From contig CANQPL010000009.1 in NCBI GenBank assembly GCA_947625735.1, positions 20,076 to 84,075 of the forward strand: a stretch of 64,000 bases of DNA. Direction: 5' to 3'. A program made the translations under genes and the position numbers. The first letter of the stretch is position 1; each line of letters begins with the position of its first letter. This document shows positions 43,406 through 53,453 of this stretch, one piece after another. The DNA comes from an uncultured Clostridia bacterium (GTDB taxonomy: Bacteria; Bacillota; Clostridia; Oscillospirales; Ruminococcaceae). Under the pieces are notes generated by a model, which made no database searches, was not told the origin of the DNA, and was given only the letters and a program-made list of their open reading frames with translations.

Positions 43406-44134
43406 ATGAATATGAAACTTTCACACAGAGACAAGATAATCTTTCTTGTTGTTACGGTTGTTGTTGTTATCGGACTTGGAATATGGTTTTTGCTAAAGCC
43501 GAGATACGAGGATATGAAAGCATCTGATGATCGTTTAGTTGCAAAGCAGGCTGAGAGAGATGAGCTTCAGGCGAAGATAGATACGCTTCCGGACCTGAAA
43601 AAGACTCTTGAAAACAAGGTAGACGAAGTTGTCGAGCGTCAGGAGGACTTTATCAGTGAGCGTGAGATACCCGAGACATATCAGATAAACACTTATCTTA
43701 TGGATCTTCTTGCACCGTCAGAGATTGAAATCACAGGCATGGATCATAACGTTCTTGAGGGTACAGAGCTTGAGGAATATACCTACAACAGACGTGCGCT
43801 GGGGTATGACATGAAGATGAACGGGGATATCGCAAATCAGCTCCCCGAAGATGTCTACAATGCATATAACAACAGCTACCCTGCACCTAATCCGTCGGTT
43901 ATCACGGCTGCAACAGTAGTTACGATAAGTTACAGAAGTGACCCTGAATGTGAGCAGCTTTTTGATGCAATTCAGCTTATCGCAGATTGTGACAAAAACA
44001 TTTACATGGAAACCTGCTCGGCAGACCTTACAGTCGAAGCATCAGATGAAGGTGTGGAGCCGTACGCAGAAGGCGAAATGGTTGTAACATTCTATGAGAT
44101 CTATCCTATGGATCCCGCAGACGTTGACAAGTAA
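43406..44134 (+). CDS. pilO: Type IV pilus alignment protein PilO-like
   Basis: A 242-aa bitopic protein: short cytosolic start, one transmembrane helix (about 11-28), a coiled-coil (KQAERDELQAKIDTL) and a ferredoxin-like extracytoplasmic domain. This is the PilO plan; position right after PilM-PilN supports it. It should pair with the PilN part to link the motor with the pilus base. Confidence 0.85.
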   Translation: MNMKLSHRDKIIFLVVTVVVVIGLGIWFLLKPRYEDMKASDDRLVAKQAERDELQAKIDTLPDLKKTLENKVDEVVERQEDFISEREIPETYQINTYLMDLLAPSEIEITGMDHNVLEGTELEEYTYNRRALGYDMKMNGDIANQLPEDVYNAYNNSYPAPNPSVITAATVVTISYRSDPECEQLFDAIQLIADCDKNIYMETCSADLTVEASDEGVEPYAEGEMVVTFYEIYPMDPADVDK

Positions 44135-44240
44135 TAAACACGTAAATATACAGGACTTACCCGAAAAAATGCATTTTGTTTTTTCGGGTGGGCTTGTTTA
44201 AGCGAAAACTACAACTGAAATTTTACGAAAGGGTGGTAGT

Positions 44241-47200
44241 ATGACAAAGACAGATCGTAAGCCGCGCACTGCAAAAGGCGCCGTGCTTATCATGGTGCTT
44301 ACGGTTATGTTTGTCCTGATTTTCCTATTGGCGGGTACTGTTGCAGTAGTTTACTCTACCAACAATCGTGTACTACAGAAATTCGAGCAAAGCCAAGCAT
44401 ACTATACAGCGCGCTCGGTCATGGATACGTACATTGACACGCTTCTTCACGACAATAACAACGACTCCAGTGTTCCGTATTACTACATTGACGGCACAAC
44501 CTTATCCCACGTTCCCGCAAAGCAGGGTCGTGCGCTGGAGCTTGATCTTTATGATCTTGCCTGCGACCTTAATGCGGCAATACCCGGTGTACAGGCAGAG
44601 ATGCCAACTGCTTCAAGTATTACCGATGTTCCCGATTGGGTAGCCGAGTACATAATCTATCTGGCAACAGACGGAATGAGCATAGACGATTATATTGATG
44701 CAAATTCCATTACCGTACCCGCCACTCAGACCAAGGAAGCAGTAGCGCTTGTATATTTAAAGAATCATGTGTCGGGAACGGAATTTCAAAGTATAATTGA
44801 TCTTGCTGAGGACGACATCAACCCCAGTGATGATGCAGGTGTTAAATCATGGGATACTCCCACTACCTACACCGATCCTACACCTTACAGCAGCTTTGGC
44901 AATTTCTACGAGCAGTTCGAGGTAACAAATACCGATACGGTTGTTTACAACGTGCCAAAGGGAACAATGGCAAATTACGGTGAACAGGCGTCCGGCGACA
45001 GCTTCGGTACAGTTGTGTCAGATATAAACAACTTAAATACCGAGGACGCAAAAATTACCGTCAAGGTTCTTGAAAGAAAGTATCATATGGGTGAATACTC
45101 CGATAAGTACAACTTCAAGGCAAGATTTGACGGCGGTATCAGAGAAAAGGACTATATCAAGATCCAGATAAACTGCGAGATCAACTGGAACGGCGTTCCT
45201 ACAACGACCTCCGCAATTTACATGACCATTGAGCAGTCCAAGCCACCCTCCAGTAAGGCGATCACGTCCCTGAGTGACATCGCATCGGGAACATCTATCG
45301 CCGCATATGGCGGTGCCTCTTCATTGTTTAAGGGTACACTGAACTGGACAAATAACTCGGGTACATCTGAGGATATCTTCCTTCAGGGCAATTATAATTC
45401 AGGTTCTACAGACCCCATGGTTATACTCAATGAGAAAAACATATTTTTTGTACGCGGTTCAATGATGATAAATGACAATGTTTTTACTGATACCCATGTT
45501 GACAAAGGAGCTACCTATTATCTTGGTACTCTGCTCATGAAAAAGGGTCTTGGTTCAGCAGGACATGAAGTAAATGTTGTTACAAAAAAGCTGTTTGTCA
45601 ATGACTACAGCGATAATCCTATTCAAGGCAGAGTTTACTGCGAGGATTTCTGTATAAAATCTCCCAACGGAAACGGCAAGAATGTTGTAAAGGGCGATGT
45701 TTACTGCAATTACCTTGTACTTCCCAAGGACTATGTTGATACTTATTTTGATGAGGCAAACGGTAAGGTAACATTCTATGTAAACGTGAAGGATGACGGA
45801 AATAACGCCGCAGCGTCCACACAGATCATCACTGATGGTACCAAGCTTGATAATTTTGTTGTTGACGGCGTAAATCCCGGCAAAATATATGTTGCCAAGG
45901 GTATTAAGATTGTCGACGGCTATACAGATGTTATGGCTCCCGGCGCAAATTCGTGGGATCCTCCTGTAGATAAGCAGGGCAACTATGTCTTTGAGAGCGA
46001 CCATGACGGTGAGCTGAATATCGGCGGTTCAATGAAAAAGAATCCCGGAGATGCAGCATCTTATACGGTAGATATTGATTTCACCAATATGACAAAATAT
46101 GCTTCTCTTTCAAGTGAGCTAAAGCTCGACTATGAAGCTCAGGATATTGACGGAAACGGTAAATACGAAGCGTCTGAGCAGGATTTTTCCTATGATGCAA
46201 GCTCAGGTAAAAAGGTTCTGGGTCTTCCTGTACCTCTTATCGGTTCGGGTCAGTCATCTCTTACACTGGATACGCCCAAAAGCCTTTACTCCTCATATTT
46301 TGTACAAAGCGCAATAGGTACTGTATATCCGGGCAAACCCTTTGATATTTATGGTGACTTCAACGCTCAGAAAACAGATGCAGATGAGACCAATTATGAC
46401 CCGAGTAAGCTGCAAACTGAATTTGGAGATTTCTCTAATTCAAATGCTAATTTCCGTACATTTGTTGATGAGCATATAGACCAGCCAAGCAGCAGAAATA
46501 CAAACGTAAACCGTACTGCTCTTAATTATTCAGAACCGAAAGACATTTCTACGGCAGGAAGTGAGGTTCAGGCTGCATTAAGTCATATCAGCGGCAGTAT
46601 TGCGGGATATTATGATTCCGACTTCCTCATTCCCTCCAGCAATGACCTTTCCCTTATCGGCAAGGACGGAAACTGGTTCAACAGCTATAGAGATAAGGTA
46701 TATATTATTGACGCAACAGGTGGCTCTATAGATGTTCAGATGAGTAAGGGTACAGGCGGTGACTTCGGCGGAACATTTGTTGTAGTAGGCAATGGAGAAG
46801 TTAATTTCCTATTCCCCGATTCCGCAAATGATTATTCACTCGGAAACGAAAAGAAAATGCAGATCTATGACTATGATTTAGGCAATGCACCTTCTGACCT
46901 GTATCTTGGTTCAAACAGTCCCTCACCTACACCCGCGCCCAATATCTATTATATATGCAGCAATGGTTGTAAAAAGGTTGGGTTCGGACAGAATAACAGC
47001 GGTCAGGCATTCCAAGGCTATGTTTATGCGCCCTATACTACATTTGCACTTCTGGGCGGCAACAATGGTTTCAGCACAAAAATTCATGTAGACAGCAAGG
47101 ACACAGGTTCTCACAATATTTCTGTTATTGGTTCTGTATTCTGTAAGAACTGGGACAGTGCGCAGACCGTCGGCGTAGCATTTATTGATCCCGGCAACAC

Positions 47201-47264
47201 CTCCACAAATCCCGGTGAGCGTCTCTTCGGTTGGACGGACGTTCTTTACACGAGAGGAGCGTAA
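44241..47264 (+). CDS. Very large PilX-like pilus protein
   Basis: A 1007-aa protein. The N-terminus (RTAKGAVLIMVLTVMFVLIFLLAG) is a hydrophobic helix like PilX minor pilins, followed by a helical stretch and then some 900 residues of beta-rich sequence with many Asn, Asp, Gly and Thr (IFFVRGSMMINDNVF, GGDFGGTFVVVGNGEVNF), probably a beta-helix or sandwich exposed outside. PilX in other bacteria is below 250 residues, so this is a giant version, likely a tip adhesin or surface-binding part. No known binding module could be named. Confidence 0.7.
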   Translation: MTKTDRKPRTAKGAVLIMVLTVMFVLIFLLAGTVAVVYSTNNRVLQKFEQSQAYYTARSVMDTYIDTLLHDNNNDSSVPYYYIDGTTLSHVPAKQGRALELDLYDLACDLNAAIPGVQAEMPTASSITDVPDWVAEYIIYLATDGMSIDDYIDANSITVPATQTKEAVALVYLKNHVSGTEFQSIIDLAEDDINPSDDAGVKSWDTPTTYTDPTPYSSFGNFYEQFEVTNTDTVVYNVPKGTMANYGEQASGDSFGTVVSDINNLNTEDAKITVKVLERKYHMGEYSDKYNFKARFDGGIREKDYIKIQINCEINWNGVPTTTSAIYMTIEQSKPPSSKAITSLSDIASGTSIAAYGGASSLFKGTLNWTNNSGTSEDIFLQGNYNSGSTDPMVILNEKNIFFVRGSMMINDNVFTDTHVDKGATYYLGTLLMKKGLGSAGHEVNVVTKKLFVNDYSDNPIQGRVYCEDFCIKSPNGNGKNVVKGDVYCNYLVLPKDYVDTYFDEANGKVTFYVNVKDDGNNAAASTQIITDGTKLDNFVVDGVNPGKIYVAKGIKIVDGYTDVMAPGANSWDPPVDKQGNYVFESDHDGELNIGGSMKKNPGDAASYTVDIDFTNMTKYASLSSELKLDYEAQDIDGNGKYEASEQDFSYDASSGKKVLGLPVPLIGSGQSSLTLDTPKSLYSSYFVQSAIGTVYPGKPFDIYGDFNAQKTDADETNYDPSKLQTEFGDFSNSNANFRTFVDEHIDQPSSRNTNVNRTALNYSEPKDISTAGSEVQAALSHISGSIAGYYDSDFLIPSSNDLSLIGKDGNWFNSYRDKVYIIDATGGSIDVQMSKGTGGDFGGTFVVVGNGEVNFLFPDSANDYSLGNEKKMQIYDYDLGNAPSDLYLGSNSPSPTPAPNIYYICSNGCKKVGFGQNNSGQAFQGYVYAPYTTFALLGGNNGFSTKIHVDSKDTGSHNISVIGSVFCKNWDSAQTVGVAFIDPGNTSTNPGERLFGWTDVLYTRGA

Positions 47265-47267
47265 CAC

Positions 47268-47657
47268 ATGAAAAAGATGAAAGGATTCACACTTATTGAG
47301 TGTATCGTAGCAATTGCAGTTCTCGGTGTATCCTCGGTGCTGCTTTGTCAGGGCTTTGCACAGCTTATGAAGGTCACCAATGAGAATAACACCATGTCAA
47401 TGAGCATTGCCGAGCAGATGAGCGATGCCGAGTCACAGCGTGACGGCAGTGCAACGATGCTTTCAACACCTGTAAACTCGGACACCTATAATTCTTCCGA
47501 GGGAAGAACATTCAAAATGGAAAAAGAGGGTTCTTCCACTGTGTACACTACAAACGTAGAGGTGTACTGCGTAAACCCCTATGAAACAAAGGGTACACAG
47601 AATGCCTCGTCCACAAAAGATGGAACGGATATCCGTTACATCTACTTCCACCGTTAA
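47268..47657 (+). CDS. Minor prepilin (short)
   Basis: A 129-aa prepilin with the cleavage site KMKG|FTLIECIVAIAV and Glu5. Most of the rest is a small head domain, Ser/Thr-rich (SSTVYTTNVEVYCVNPY). It follows the PilX-like gene after 3 nt and precedes another prepilin. Probably part of a minor-pilin tip complex. Confidence 0.88.
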   Translation: MKKMKGFTLIECIVAIAVLGVSSVLLCQGFAQLMKVTNENNTMSMSIAEQMSDAESQRDGSATMLSTPVNSDTYNSSEGRTFKMEKEGSSTVYTTNVEVYCVNPYETKGTQNASSTKDGTDIRYIYFHR

Positions 47658-47674
47658 ACGAGAGGAGGACATAC

Positions 47675-49357
47675 ATGGTAAAGATCAAAGGCTTTACGCT
47701 TATAGAGCTGATAGTAGCTATAGCAGTATTCGGCATTATCATGTCAGGTGTTGTAAGAATATTTCAGCCTATCAGTGAAGCCTCCACTACGTCAAGGGTG
47801 CTGAACAATCAGCAGCGTGTCGAGGACAGCATAGTTACGTTTATCGGTGAAAACGTGAGATACGCTGAGGATCTTCTTATCGTTGAAGAGGGGGTAAGAA
47901 TTACCCCCGACGGTGGGTCGTCCATAACAGTCAGTGACCCTGAGTCGGCTATTGATGCATTTTTTGCATACTGCCCCACCAATACAAATGCAGGTATCAT
48001 TGATGGTACCAAAGACGAAAACCGTAAGAAGGTAAGTGTTATCTGCTTTGACAGCACCACCGCCTATAAATTCGGCGAAGCTAATAAAGACGTAAAGGGC
48101 AGGCTTATAAGCTCCACGGATAACTTCAATTATGATGCCTACGGCAATGTGACAAGTATCAAGCCAAGAACGGCAGACCTCAATTTCAACGAATCAAGCC
48201 TTAGCCAGAAAGGCGAGGCAAGCAAGCCTCAGTATCTGGTATTCGGCAATGACTACTACGGACCCGCAAATTACTACCTTAATATCTCCATAAACCCCGA
48301 TACCCGCACATTGGAGCTTGTATGCGACAGCGACTACTACTACAACAACTCCATGACAGGCAGGGTTTCGAGAACAAGCTCCAATGCCACAACAGGCACA
48401 TTTGAGCTGAGAAACATGGGTACAGGCAACTATATTTTCAAGTGCCTTGCAAAGGATACCGGCGTTGCGGGAATATCCATGGGCAGAGCGAATGATGACG
48501 AGGACGATGATACCGATGACGATGCAAAGAGAATAGACAACAAGGTATACTTTGTATTCCTCAAGGACGGCGAATCTCTGAAAAATGATTCCACAGGTGC
48601 GCAGGCTTCTGTAACAGTGAATACAGGCTCAGATGTTATTGAGAACAGAACAAGCGGCGTAACCGATTCCCGTTATGGTTCTCATGACAATTCCAGCAAC
48701 TTTGATTCCAAGAAGAATAACAGCAGCTCTAAGGGCGGTTCCGGCGGCAGCGGCGGCAGCTCAGGCGGTTCCGGCGGCAGCTCAGGCGGTTCCGGCGGCA
48801 GCGGTGGTTCCGGCGGCAGCGGTGGCTCAGGCGGTACTCAACAAGGCGGAGGCTCCGAAACAACACCGACAACTCCTACTGAAACTACACCCACTACTCC
48901 CACCGAGACAACTCCGACAACTCCTCCCGAGACACAGCCACAGGGCGGCGGTTCAAGCAGTAGCAGTGGCAGTGAAGATCGAAAAGGACCCAATAATGCC
49001 AAGACCCCACCTTCCAATGTAAATGCAAATTCACAAGTTGCTTCTGGTGCAGGTGGATGGGATGGGTCACAAGTTTGGTCTTGTGATGTAGATCCCAATA
49101 TTTGGACTGTAACTCAAAAAGATAATTTGCTGACATTTGAATCTGCCGAATATGGTACAGTGACATTTGAGATAGGATACTATCCTGCTCACATGGATTT
49201 CAAATCAGCCGATCAAAAAGCATCAGATAATTTTAGACTGGAATACTACTATGCTGACGGACTTGGTAACAATGCAAATGACGCAAGGAGTAGTGTACAA
49301 GGTTCCGGTACAAGTCATGATTTCTGGAATAAGTATGGTATTAAGTTTAATGGATAA
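47675..49357 (+). CDS. Large prepilin with Gly/Ser and Thr/Pro linker
   Basis: A 560-aa protein that starts with the prepilin signal KIKG|FTLIELIVAIAV. A beta-rich domain (about 40-345) is followed by a GGS-repeat tract (about 353-388), a TTPTE-type Thr/Pro linker (about 395-425), and a final domain of about 120 residues (VWSCDVDPNIWTVTQKD). Gly/Ser and Thr/Pro linkers usually join a binding or catalytic module to a carrier, so the last domain could be an adhesion module shown on the pilus. Last plus-strand gene before PilD. Confidence 0.85.
   Translation: MVKIKGFTLIELIVAIAVFGIIMSGVVRIFQPISEASTTSRVLNNQQRVEDSIVTFIGENVRYAEDLLIVEEGVRITPDGGSSITVSDPESAIDAFFAYCPTNTNAGIIDGTKDENRKKVSVICFDSTTAYKFGEANKDVKGRLISSTDNFNYDAYGNVTSIKPRTADLNFNESSLSQKGEASKPQYLVFGNDYYGPANYYLNISINPDTRTLELVCDSDYYYNNSMTGRVSRTSSNATTGTFELRNMGTGNYIFKCLAKDTGVAGISMGRANDDEDDDTDDDAKRIDNKVYFVFLKDGESLKNDSTGAQASVTVNTGSDVIENRTSGVTDSRYGSHDNSSNFDSKKNNSSSKGGSGGSGGSSGGSGGSSGGSGGSGGSGGSGGSGGTQQGGGSETTPTTPTETTPTTPTETTPTTPPETQPQGGGSSSSSGSEDRKGPNNAKTPPSNVNANSQVASGAGGWDGSQVWSCDVDPNIWTVTQKDNLLTFESAEYGTVTFEIGYYPAHMDFKSADQKASDNFRLEYYYADGLGNNANDARSSVQGSGTSHDFWNKYGIKFNG
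48733..48945 (+). repeat. Tandem low-complexity coding repeat (GGS and TTPTE units)
   Basis: About 35 codons of GGTTCCGGCGGCAGC-type repeats followed by three near-copies of a unit coding ETTPTTPT. Such tracts change length readily by slippage, so the linker may vary among strains. Confidence 0.9.
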
Positions 49358-49361
49358 CTAA

Positions 49362-49402
49362 AAATCCCGTGCCGTGAGCATTCACCCACGGCACGGGAAA
49401 TT
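49362..49402. terminator. Terminator between convergent prepilin and pilD genes
   Basis: A 12-bp stem TCCCGTGCCGTG / CACGGCACGGGA with a 10-nt loop. The T-run is on the minus strand (GGGATTTTT), so it mainly ends pilD. Confidence 0.85.
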
Positions 49403-49413
49403 ATTCTGAAACT

Positions 49414-50406
49414 TTAACCTCGTGAAATCATATTCACATACATATCAAGCAGTGCGCCGTTTGTAAATGCGCCCACCGCAAGACCTATTATCAGAAAAGG
49501 ACCGAAAGCAAAGGCATTTGAAGCGTTTTCATCGTTTCTGTTCTTAGCTTTAAGTATGACAGCATAGACCGCCCCCGTAAGTATCGCAACAATGCCCGCC
49601 GTAAGTGTAGCTTTAAGTCCCAGCATAAGACCTCCCGCAGCCATAAGCACCACATCGCCCATGCCGAACCCGAACACAGGACCCTCGGTGGCTATGCGGT
49701 TTTCAAGAAGCGAACGTCTTTTTTCAAGCTTTCTGTAATCACGGCTGCCCGTGTCAAGACCTTTCATTTCCTTTTTTATTCTTCTCAGCTCCCCATGATC
49801 CTCGCTTACAAAAGCAATGTAGAAAAGGGGAGTGATAACAAACCCCAGCACAAGCAGCACACCGCTTACGCTTATCATGCCTAAAAGTCCGTCTGTAAGA
49901 TCGGTTCCCGGCATTGTGATATCCGATGAGAACTGCGCAAAAATCCGTGTTGCAGCAGCCATTATAAATGTGTAGATAAGCACGGAAACGCACATCTCTT
50001 GATTGTCAATATCCTGAAAGCAAAGCACGATAAGCCCCGCAAAGAACAGACACAGCATTACAGGATAATATCCGTAATGCATAAAGTCAAATTTCAGAAA
50101 TACACCTAAAAACACAAACCCCGTCAGACTTTCCACAAGCATATAACGGGGAGAGATCTTCGCACCGCAGGCACGGCAGCGTCCTCTAAGTATCAGCCAG
50201 CTGAATACGGGAATAAGGTCATAACGCTTTATCTCTGTGCCGCAGGTCATGCAGTGAGAATTGTTAGTGATGAGTGATTCTCCTCTCGGAAGTCTGAGAA
50301 TGCAGACGTTTAAAAAGCTGCCTATGGTTATTCCGAACAGGAACACAAAGACATAGATCGTTACATTCATCATCGTTTCGAGAGTATTGATGTCAAGATT
50401 TGCCAT
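49414..50406 (-). CDS. pilD: Prepilin peptidase/N-methyltransferase PilD
   Basis: A 330-aa membrane aspartyl protease. It has the N-terminal zinc cysteines (CMTCG, CRACG), and the catalytic Asp pair in CFQDIDNQ and FGFGMGDVV. It cuts leader peptides of the prepilins in this locus and methylates the new N-terminus. It is longer than the usual 250-290 residues because of a charged, coiled insertion of about 45 residues (HGELRRIKKEMKGLD...) before the GMGD motif. AGGAG precedes the ATG. It is transcribed against the rest of the pilus genes. Confidence 0.93.
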   Translation of the reverse strand: MANLDINTLETMMNVTIYVFVFLFGITIGSFLNVCILRLPRGESLITNNSHCMTCGTEIKRYDLIPVFSWLILRGRCRACGAKISPRYMLVESLTGFVFLGVFLKFDFMHYGYYPVMLCLFFAGLIVLCFQDIDNQEMCVSVLIYTFIMAAATRIFAQFSSDITMPGTDLTDGLLGMISVSGVLLVLGFVITPLFYIAFVSEDHGELRRIKKEMKGLDTGSRDYRKLEKRRSLLENRIATEGPVFGFGMGDVVLMAAGGLMLGLKATLTAGIVAILTGAVYAVILKAKNRNDENASNAFAFGPFLIIGLAVGAFTNGALLDMYVNMISRG

Positions 50407-50575
50407 TTTTACCGCTCTCCTTTGATTTTAGAAAATTAGTGTAATTATATATTAACACATTACATAGAATTTTGCAAGCCATTAAGCGGTTTTTGCCGCA
50501 AAAAATTTCCCCGTCTTTGCCGCAGAGAGACGGAGCAGTATATTAATACCTCTGCGGAGAAGGAGTTTAAACAAA

Positions 50576-52264
50576 ATGAAAAATATTCCTATCGGTCAGT
50601 ATATGGTCAACGAGGGGATCATTACCAACGAACAGCTTGAAAGCGTGCTCGAAGCAAAAAAGAATGACAACACCCCCGGAAAATTCTTCGGTGACTACGT
50701 AGTCGAGCTGGGCTACCTTACCGACGTGGAATTCAGTCAAGTACTGTCCCGCAAGAATAACATTCCCTTTGTGGATCTTGACGACCCCGAGACTCAGATC
50801 GATCTTGAAGCCGTTAAAAAGATACCCGAGGCTCTGGCGAAAAAGCATACTATCATTGCTATCAAGGTAACAGGTAAGAGACTGACCGTTGCCTCCTATG
50901 ACCCCGTAAACTTCTACATATTCGAGGATATCAAGGTCACTACGGGTATGGACGTTGTGCCTGTGCTTGCTACCAAAAACGCCATTACAAAGGCAATAGG
51001 ACGTATCTATTCAAATGCAAATGTTGACAGCGTTATCGACGCCGTTGAGGGTCAGTTTCAGGAAGCCGAGGTTGACGAGGCTACCAAGGAAATTATGGAC
51101 AGAGTCGACAATGCCCCCATTGTAAAGCTCTGTACTACAATTGTTGAAAATTCCTTCCGTGCAGACGCAACGGATATTCATATTGAGCCTTTCCAGACAT
51201 ACACAAGAATACGTATCCGTGTAAACGGCGACCTTATCGAGCTTATGAACGTTTCAAATGTGGTGCATAACTCCCTTATCACACGTATAAAGATCATCAG
51301 CGGCATGAACATCGCCGAAAAGAGAGTACCACAGGACGGTCGTTTTACTCAGGTCGTTGACGGCACTACCCTTGACGTCCGTGTATCAAATCTTCCGACC
51401 GTAAATGGCGAGAAGTGCGTTATACGTATCCTTGCCACAGGCGATGTGGGAGTCAGAAAGATAACCGACCTCGGTATGACTGACTATAATTACGACAGAT
51501 TCTCGAAGCTCATCAAGGTACCGCAGGGCGTTATGCTTGTAACGGGTCCTACAGGTTCAGGTAAAACTACCACCCTTTATGCAGCGCTGGGCGAGCTTGC
51601 AAAGCCGAATGTAAACGTAATTACCGTTGAGGACCCTGTCGAGAAAAATATCGAGGGTATTAACCAGTGTCAGGTTAATGCAAAAGCGGGCATGACCTTC
51701 GCCGCAGCCCTCCGTTCTATCCTCCGTCAGGACCCCGACATAGTAATGGTCGGTGAGATGCGTGACCAGGAAACAGCCGAGATCGCTATCCGTGCCGCTA
51801 TCACGGGACATATGGTGCTTTCCACACTGCATACAAACGATGCGGCATCAACTATAACCCGTCTTGTGGATATGGGCGTTGCCCCCTACATGGTTGCCAC
51901 ATCTCTTATCGGAATAGTTGCGCAGCGTCTTTGTAAGGTAGTCTGCAACGAGTGCAAGACCCCCCGCTACTCCACTCCCGAGGACAATGAGCTTCTGGGC
52001 ATTGACGAATCCGTCACCATTTACGATCCCTGCGGCTGTCCCAAGTGCAACAATACAGGCTACACAGGACGTACCGCTATCCATGAGATACTTTTGTGTA
52101 CTCCTGAAATGGCATCTCTTATCGCAGCGGACGGCAAGACAGACGCTATCTCCGCACTTTCAAGAGAGCAGGGCTGCAAGCTGCTTCGTGACAACGTTGC
52201 CGAGCTTGTGCAGATAGGCAGAACAACCATGGATGAGCTTATCAAGCTTACATTCGCCGTATAA
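50576..52264 (+). CDS. pilB: Type IV pilus assembly ATPase PilB
   Basis: A 562-aa ATPase with an N-terminal GspE/MshEN-like domain, Walker A GPTGSGKTTT, Asp box, Walker B (DPDIVMVGEMRD) and His box, and the zinc-binding four-cysteine motif CNEC...CGCPKC found in PilB/GspE. It powers pilus extension. The MshEN region of some PilB proteins binds c-di-GMP; whether this one does is not clear. GAAGGAG lies in front of the ATG. pilT follows 88 nt later. Confidence 0.95.
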   Translation: MKNIPIGQYMVNEGIITNEQLESVLEAKKNDNTPGKFFGDYVVELGYLTDVEFSQVLSRKNNIPFVDLDDPETQIDLEAVKKIPEALAKKHTIIAIKVTGKRLTVASYDPVNFYIFEDIKVTTGMDVVPVLATKNAITKAIGRIYSNANVDSVIDAVEGQFQEAEVDEATKEIMDRVDNAPIVKLCTTIVENSFRADATDIHIEPFQTYTRIRIRVNGDLIELMNVSNVVHNSLITRIKIISGMNIAEKRVPQDGRFTQVVDGTTLDVRVSNLPTVNGEKCVIRILATGDVGVRKITDLGMTDYNYDRFSKLIKVPQGVMLVTGPTGSGKTTTLYAALGELAKPNVNVITVEDPVEKNIEGINQCQVNAKAGMTFAAALRSILRQDPDIVMVGEMRDQETAEIAIRAAITGHMVLSTLHTNDAASTITRLVDMGVAPYMVATSLIGIVAQRLCKVVCNECKTPRYSTPEDNELLGIDESVTIYDPCGCPKCNNTGYTGRTAIHEILLCTPEMASLIAADGKTDAISALSREQGCKLLRDNVAELVQIGRTTMDELIKLTFAV

Positions 52265-52352
52265 GCGGACAGCTTTCAAGTATACATTTTTTTACCAATG
52301 CGTAAAAAATAAAAATAATATGCCGTGACAAAGCGGCAGAACGGAGGAAAAT

Positions 52353-53453
52353 ATGGATTTTGAAAAAAAATCAGCAGACAGAGTAGTGCTCAACATCGAC
52401 AAGATACTTGATGAAGCACGAGTGCTCGGCTGCTCTGACGTGCATTTCACCACAAAAATTTCACCTATCGTGCGTCTGCACGGCACTTTGCGCAAGCTCA
52501 GCTCCTATCCCGAAATGACCGATGGTGCGATTATGAAGCTTGTAGAGCAGATGACAAACGCAAGAAACCTTGAAAACATCAAGAACAGGATCGACACCGA
52601 CTTTTCCTATGTTACAAAAAGAGGCTACCGTCACCGTGTGAATGTGTATCATCAGAGAGGGGACACGGCTGTATCTATCCGACTTCTGAGAAATGATATC
52701 CCCACACTGGAGGATCTTGATCTGCCGCCTATTCTCGGCGAATTTGCAATGCGCCCCAGAGGACTTATACTTGTAACAGGTCCTACAGGTTCCGGTAAAT
52801 CAACAACTCTTGCGGGCATGATCGACTATATCAACTGCAACCGTTCCGCCCATGTCATCACAGTTGAGGACCCTATCGAGTATATCCATGAGCATAAAAG
52901 ATGTATGATAAATCAGCGTGAGGTCGGAGACGATGTTGAGTCCTTCGCACTTTCACTGCGTGCGGCTCTCCGTGAGGACCCGGACGTTATCCTCGTAGGA
53001 GAGATGCGTGACTACGAGACGATCACAGCAGCGGTTACCGCAGCCGAGACAGGACACCTTGTAATGAGTACACTTCATACCACATCTGCATCGGATACCA
53101 TTAACCGTATAATCGACGCATTCCCCGCACATCAGCAGAACCAGATCAGAACCCAGCTTGCAACGGTGCTTGTAGGCATCTGCGCCCAGACCCTTGTCCC
53201 CAAGGCGGACGGCAAGGGACGTGTTGCGGCTCTCGAGATACTCAACGCCACCGACTCCATTAAGGCTATGATCCGTGATAATAAGGTACACCTTATCCAG
53301 ACAGCCATTCAGACAGGACGTAAAGAAGGCATGGTCTGCCTCGATCAGGAGCTTGCCCGTCTTGTAAAGGAGGGCGTTATCACTGAGATGCACGCCCGTG
53401 AAAAGAGCCTTGATATTGCCGAGTTTGAGCGTTACCTGAGAGGTCTGGCGTAA
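52353..53453 (+). CDS. pilT: Twitching motility ATPase PilT
   Basis: A 366-aa ATPase with Walker A GPTGSGKSTT, Walker B DPDVILVGEMRD, the His box STLHTTSASDTINRIID and the C-terminal SIKAMIRDNK region corresponding to the AIRNLIRE motif of PilT. It lacks the N-terminal extension and zinc motif of PilB. It powers pilus retraction, so these pili should be dynamic. GGAGG precedes the ATG. Confidence 0.95.
   Translation: MDFEKKSADRVVLNIDKILDEARVLGCSDVHFTTKISPIVRLHGTLRKLSSYPEMTDGAIMKLVEQMTNARNLENIKNRIDTDFSYVTKRGYRHRVNVYHQRGDTAVSIRLLRNDIPTLEDLDLPPILGEFAMRPRGLILVTGPTGSGKSTTLAGMIDYINCNRSAHVITVEDPIEYIHEHKRCMINQREVGDDVESFALSLRAALREDPDVILVGEMRDYETITAAVTAAETGHLVMSTLHTTSASDTINRIIDAFPAHQQNQIRTQLATVLVGICAQTLVPKADGKGRVAALEILNATDSIKAMIRDNKVHLIQTAIQTGRKEGMVCLDQELARLVKEGVITEMHAREKSLDIAEFERYLRGLA

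Noticed and set aside
48733-48945. Repeat tract considered as a CRISPR-like array
   Set aside because: The repeats are in frame inside a gene, without spacers, and code for GGS and TTPTE units.
48675-49022. 115-aa Ala/Val/Pro-rich ORF
   Set aside because: It is the +1 frame of the GGS/Thr-Pro repeat tract of the large prepilin.
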